Shown here in pieces: positions 3,640 through 7,052 of a DNA stretch of 7,052 bases (positions are counted from its first letter, which is position 1; every line of letters begins with the position of its first letter). The notes below the pieces were generated by a model. It saw only the letters and a list, made by a program, of their open reading frames with translations, was not told the origin of the DNA and did no database searches. The position numbers and the translations under genes were made by a program. This DNA is from Candidatus Saccharimonadia bacterium (GTDB lineage: Bacteria; Patescibacteriota; Saccharimonadia; Saccharimonadales; SZUA-47): the NCBI GenBank assembly GCA_938050265.1, contig CALLJT010000070.1:1-7052 (forward strand), written 5' to 3'.

Positions 3640-5382
3640 ATGGAACACACGCAAAACCGCATGACATTATTCTATTGGGCGCTCGTAGCTGTGTTCATCG
3701 TGTTTGTACTGAGACTGTTTCAGATTCAGGTGTTGCGTAGCGACTTTTACGGCTCTGCCGCACAGGACAGCCAGCTAAAACAATACGAAGTTCCTGCGCG
3801 GAGAGGCTCTCTTTATGGGTACGACGGTGACCGGATTGTGCCGCTTGTGTTGAACGAAAGCACCTATCGTATCACTGTTGACCCTGAACTTATTACACCT
3901 GACAAACGACCTGAGATTGCACGTCAGCTCGCCGATATTCTTAAACAGCCATCTCAGGACATTGAAGAGATCTTAGCGCAGGACGGTCGGTACGCTATAG
4001 TTGCCACGAAGCAACCAAAAGCGATCAAAGACCGTGTTGACGAAAGCGAACTCCCCGGTGTGTTTACGAACGAGATTATCCCACAGCGTGTGTACGTACA
4101 AGGTGGTTTAGCTCCCCAGGTTCTCGGGTTTGTGAATGATGCAGCAGAAGGCAATTACGGCGTAGAGCAGGCTCTGCAAAAAAGCCTCGCTGGCGTGCCT
4201 GGACGGGTTAAGGCATTGACAGACCAGAACAATGTCCCGTTACTAGCGACGAACGACAATATACAACAGGATCCGGTCGACGGTGCAGACGTGGTGCTGA
4301 CACTTGACGTGTCGATGCAGCGGCAAGCTGAGAAGCTGCTCGAACGCGGGCTTACACGAGCAAAAAGTAAATCAGGCAGCGTGATTGTCATGGAATCTGC
4401 AACGGGAGCGATTAAATCGATGGCGAACTATCCTGCATACGACCCGGCAGAGTTCTCTGCAGTGGAGGACCCGGCGCTATTCGTCAATACGTCCGTTAGC
4501 AGCCCGCTTGAGCCCGGGTCGGTTATGAAGGTGCTCACAGTCGCCGCAGCGCTCGAGGAAGGTGCCGTGTCGGCAGAGCAATCGTACGAAGACCCAGGCG
4601 TGTATACAGTCGATACTGAACCAATCAGAAACGTGACGCACGGCGCAGGCACACGCACGGTGTCTGACGTACTTGAGCTGTCGCTGAATACTGGAGCAAC
4701 GTGGCTTCTTATGCAGCTTGGTGGCGGTGAGCTGAACGAAGAAGGTCGCACGGTGTGGCATGACTATTTGACGGAGCGGTACTTTTTCGGTGTGCCAACA
4801 GGTATTGAGCAGGGGAGTGGATCAGAGTCTGCTGGAGCCGTCCCAGACCCAGTTGAAGGATTTGCGCGCAACATAACCTACGCAAACACATCGTTTGGAC
4901 AGGGTGTTTCAACGACGCCGCTACAGATGGCCGCAGCAGTTAATGCCGTGATTAACGGCGGTACGTACCAGCAGCCGCATCTCGTCGCAGGCGAAAGACT
5001 GTCTGACACTGCAATAGATATCCACGATCACGCACCACGACGTCAGGATGTCGTGAGTGCATCTACAAGCGAGACGCTACGAGGGTACATGGAGAACGTC
5101 GTCGTCAAAAACAACCAAGCAGCCGCCCGTGAGGGGTATAGGGTCGGCGGAAAAACCGGTACTGCCGAGATAGCCAACCCTGATGGTGGGTATTTCAGCG
5201 ACACGTTTAATGGCACCTATGTTGGCTATGTTGGCGGTGACGTGCCAGAGTATACAATTTTTGTCAGAGTTGATGAGCCTGGCATACCTGGGTTTGCTGG
5301 ATCAAGTGCCGCAGCGCCGTTGTTCGCAGATATTTCGAATATGCTGATTGATAATTTTTCAGTACCGAGGGTGTCACAATGA
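3640..5382 (+). CDS. ftsI: Septal peptidoglycan transpeptidase FtsI (class B penicillin-binding protein, PBP2/PBP3 type)
   Basis: 580-residue bitopic enzyme that cross-links septal peptidoglycan outside the membrane. A short cytoplasmic start is followed by one membrane helix at about 9-27 (TLFYWALVAVFIVFVLRLF), the dimerisation/pedestal domain at about 45-220 (starting PARRGSLYGYDG), and the transpeptidase domain at about 240-570. All three penicillin-binding motifs are present: SxxK as PGSVMK with nucleophile S294 and K297, SxN as S348-L349-N350, and KTG at 505-507 in VGGKTGTAEI. No PASTA domain follows. The ATG at 3640 has no Shine-Dalgarno; ATG 3661 (residue 8) is a possible but less likely start. 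Its stop overlaps the ftsW start (ATGA, 5379-5382), pointing to coupled translation of the two partners. Septal rather than elongation function is inferred from the dcw context. Confidence 0.95.
   Translation: MEHTQNRMTLFYWALVAVFIVFVLRLFQIQVLRSDFYGSAAQDSQLKQYEVPARRGSLYGYDGDRIVPLVLNESTYRITVDPELITPDKRPEIARQLADILKQPSQDIEEILAQDGRYAIVATKQPKAIKDRVDESELPGVFTNEIIPQRVYVQGGLAPQVLGFVNDAAEGNYGVEQALQKSLAGVPGRVKALTDQNNVPLLATNDNIQQDPVDGADVVLTLDVSMQRQAEKLLERGLTRAKSKSGSVIVMESATGAIKSMANYPAYDPAEFSAVEDPALFVNTSVSSPLEPGSVMKVLTVAAALEEGAVSAEQSYEDPGVYTVDTEPIRNVTHGAGTRTVSDVLELSLNTGATWLLMQLGGGELNEEGRTVWHDYLTERYFFGVPTGIEQGSGSESAGAVPDPVEGFARNITYANTSFGQGVSTTPLQMAAAVNAVINGGTYQQPHLVAGERLSDTAIDIHDHAPRRQDVVSASTSETLRGYMENVVVKNNQAAAREGYRVGGKTGTAEIANPDGGYFSDTFNGTYVGYVGGDVPEYTIFVRVDEPGIPGFAGSSAAAPLFADISNMLIDNFSVPRVSQ
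5367..5371 (+). promoter_or_regulatory. Shine-Dalgarno of ftsW
   Basis: GAGGG inside the end of ftsI lies 7 nt before the ftsW ATG at 5379, an ideal distance. It fixes this ATG as the start and supports termination-reinitiation at the ATGA overlap. Confidence 0.6.
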
Positions 5383-6698
5383 CCAAACGCTCAGTCCGAC
5401 AGCCGTCTCTCAGTCAGCCGCGCAAGACACGATTCAGCTCGTCCAGTGTACAGCCCAATGTGCAGCGTGCGCGGCACACGACCAACGAACGCAGGGGTTC
5501 TGGCGATGACAGTCGCCTCAGTGGCATACGACGGCACACGCCCGACTATGGGCTGCTGGTGGCAGTATGTGCGCTGCTCATGTGTGGGGCAGTTGTTGTC
5601 TACGCAATAGGACCTGGACTGACGATAGGAAACAGTCTCCCTGATAATTACTTCAGTACGAAACAAATCACTGCGATCCTGCTCGGCATCGTGACGTTTG
5701 CCGTGGCTGGTTCGTTGCCCGTAGCACTGTGGCGCCGTTTGCAGACACCTATCATCGCGAGTGCGGCTGTGATCGCGCTGGCAGTACGGTTCGTCGGAGA
5801 GAGTATTAACGGTGCGCACAGGTGGATAGAAGTGGGCGGGTTTTCTTTTCAGGCAGCAGAGCTCATAAAGCTGGCGCTGGTGCTTGGACTCGCGTATTTT
5901 CTCGCTGAAAAATCACGTGCACGGTTGATGCATACACCTCAGACGCTCTATCAGATCGGCGCACTTGTGATCGCGGTGCTGTTTGTTGTCGCAGGTCTGC
6001 AAAGTGACCTTGGTTCAGCTGCGGTGATGGTCGCAATGATCGGCATGATGTCATTTGCTGCTGGGTTACCTATGAAGCGCCTCGGCGCGATGTTTGTTGT
6101 CGCAGTTGTGCTCGTCGGACTGGCTATTGGTACAAGTGAGTATCGGCGTGACAGAGTAGCGACGTTCCTCAACCCCCAAGCGGACTGTCAGGACGAAGGC
6201 TATCAGGCATGCCAGGCGTTGATCACGATTGGCTCAGGAGGGCTAACAGGTAAAGGGCTCGGTAGGAGCGTGCAAGCATATGGGTATCTACCCGAGCCGG
6301 CGAATGACTCTATTTTTGCTATTGTTGCCGAAAAATTTGGGTTTGTTGGCTCTGTGACTATGGTCGGTGTGTTTTGGCTGTTATTCCGTAAAATCTATAG
6401 TATTGCACGCAGGAGTGTCGATATGTACACCCAGCTGCTCGTGTTCGGTATACTCGTGTGGCTCAGTGTTCAGATGATGATCAACGTCGCTGCTATGCTC
6501 GGGCTGATACCGCTGAAAGGCATCACGCTGCCGTTTGTAAGCTACGGAGGAACGAGTATTATATTTGTAATGGTGGCTATGGGTATCGTGTTTGCCGCTT
6601 CACGCTATACGGACCTCTCAGCGGTCGGGGTTGGCGCTGGAGCCGGCGGGGCCAACAGTAAACGAACACACACGCAAGCACTTCGGAGGCGCAGATGA
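5379..6698 (+). CDS. ftsW: Septal peptidoglycan glycosyltransferase FtsW (SEDS family)
   Basis: 439-residue multi-pass membrane protein that polymerises lipid II into glycan strands with FtsI. About 55 basic, hydrophilic residues come first, then hydrophobic segments from residue 57 onward, consistent with the SEDS fold of ten helices. Family motifs: NGAHRWIEVGGFSFQAAELIKL, LQSDLGSAAVM, GYQACQALITIGSGGLTGKGLG, PEPANDSIFAIVAEKFGF and the terminal GLIPLKGITLPFVSYGGTS. D310 in the ANDSIF motif matches the catalytic aspartate of SEDS polymerases (TDFIFA in RodA/FtsW). Two cysteines, C270 and C278, lie in the large extracellular loop. The C-terminus is short and ends in RRRR. FtsW rather than RodA is called because of dcw position and overlap with ftsI. 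Downstream it overlaps murG by 4 nt, so ftsI-ftsW-murG form one coupled operon. Confidence 0.96.
   Translation: MTKRSVRQPSLSQPRKTRFSSSSVQPNVQRARHTTNERRGSGDDSRLSGIRRHTPDYGLLVAVCALLMCGAVVVYAIGPGLTIGNSLPDNYFSTKQITAILLGIVTFAVAGSLPVALWRRLQTPIIASAAVIALAVRFVGESINGAHRWIEVGGFSFQAAELIKLALVLGLAYFLAEKSRARLMHTPQTLYQIGALVIAVLFVVAGLQSDLGSAAVMVAMIGMMSFAAGLPMKRLGAMFVVAVVLVGLAIGTSEYRRDRVATFLNPQADCQDEGYQACQALITIGSGGLTGKGLGRSVQAYGYLPEPANDSIFAIVAEKFGFVGSVTMVGVFWLLFRKIYSIARRSVDMYTQLLVFGILVWLSVQMMINVAAMLGLIPLKGITLPFVSYGGTSIIFVMVAMGIVFAASRYTDLSAVGVGAGAGGANSKRTHTQALRRRR
6685..6689 (+). promoter_or_regulatory. Shine-Dalgarno of murG
   Basis: GGAGG lies 5 nt before ATG 6695 and 8 nt before ATG 6698. Both starts overlap the ftsW TGA; the longer spacing slightly favours 6698, the ATGA-type overlap favours 6695. 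The difference is one Met. Confidence 0.6.
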
Positions 6699-7052
6699 TG
6701 GCAGAGCAGAAGCAGGGCAGGGCACGCAGAAGGTATATGGTCGTTGGTGGCGGCTCTGGTGGACACATAACGCCGCTACTGGCGGTAGCTGTCGCACTGA
6801 AGTCCAGGGAGCCAGAGGCTGTTGTGCAGTTTGTAGGGCAGGTAGGGGAGGATCTATCTGATGTGTTAGACCACGAGGCCATAGACGCTACGTATGCAAT
6901 ATCTGCAGGTAAGTTCCGGCGCTATCACGGAGAGAGCGTCTGGGCGCACCTTCGTGACTACAAGACAATATGGTTGAATTTTCGGGATTTTTTCCGGTTT
7001 CTGAAAGGGTTGTATGACGCCTGGAGACTCCTCGGTGATAAAACGAAGCGTC
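6695..7052 (+). CDS. murG: MurG, UDP-GlcNAc:undecaprenyl-PP-MurNAc-pentapeptide GlcNAc transferase (5' part)
   Basis: Partial gene cut by the window edge; 119 codons are visible of the usual 350-370. MurG acts on the cytoplasmic membrane face and adds GlcNAc to lipid I to give lipid II, the substrate of FtsW-FtsI. After a basic 13-residue start (MMAEQKQGRARRR) comes the hallmark glycine-rich loop MVVGGGSGGHITPLLAVA of the GT-B N-domain at residues 15-32, then FVGQVGED and AISAGKFRRYHGES, matching the region where other MurG proteins have the second acceptor-binding segment. This frame was read directly from the sequence and is open to the end. It overlaps ftsW by 4 nt (or 1 nt from ATG 6698) and has a good Shine-Dalgarno. 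Identification is firm despite truncation. Confidence 0.93.
   Translation, partial: MMAEQKQGRARRRYMVVGGGSGGHITPLLAVAVALKSREPEAVVQFVGQVGEDLSDVLDHEAIDATYAISAGKFRRYHGESVWAHLRDYKTIWLNFRDFFRFLKGLYDAWRLLGDKTKR

Noticed and set aside
1..7052. tRNA, rRNA, CRISPR, insertion sequence or prophage parts
   Set aside because: No cloverleaf, regularly spaced long repeat, transposase or terminal inverted repeats were seen by eye on either strand.

Overview
The window is a bacterial division and cell-wall (dcw) cluster read entirely from the + strand. The order is a NYN-domain nuclease-like gene, mraZ, rsmH (mraW), an ftsL-like gene, ftsI (class B PBP), ftsW and the 5' part of murG, which runs off the right edge. 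The compact gene set (no murE, murF, mraY or murD between ftsI and murG), the short MraZ and the style of the proteins suggest a reduced-genome Candidate Phyla Radiation bacterium, most likely Candidatus Saccharibacteria (TM7). This is inference from gene content, not a database result. The genetic code looks standard: every main gene is full length with no internal UGA, and ATGA/TGATG stop-start overlaps are used.

Layout. Positions 1-54 are too short to assign. 55-777 encodes a NYN/PIN-like RNase protein with basic tails. 778-1152 is a dense control region: three DnaA-box-like sites, a 7-bp perfect hairpin, a five-copy GGGT array on a roughly 10-bp period that fits an MraZ operator, and a TTGCTG-17-TATAGT promoter embedded in that array. 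mraZ follows (1153-1512). A long 469-bp spacer (1513-1981) holds a 12-bp hairpin, A-rich tracts, a possible 17-codon ORF and an extended -10 element before rsmH (1982-2917). A second spacer (2918-3229) holds a 20-codon ORF with the best Shine-Dalgarno of the window, several hairpins including a 16-bp one, and a 49-nt stretch with no T that leads into ftsL. From there ftsL, ftsI, ftsW and murG are tightly packed; ftsI/ftsW and ftsW/murG overlap by 4 nt.

Function. MraZ probably represses its own promoter and so the cluster. RsmH methylates 16S rRNA. FtsL is a small bitopic divisome protein. FtsI and FtsW form the septal transpeptidase-glycosyltransferase pair, and MurG makes lipid II, their substrate. 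The least explained parts are the spacers: recurring CAAAAACCA / A-rich leaders in front of genes without a Shine-Dalgarno, two stable hairpins without U-tracts, and short ORFs. No mobile element, CRISPR array, tRNA or rRNA was seen.
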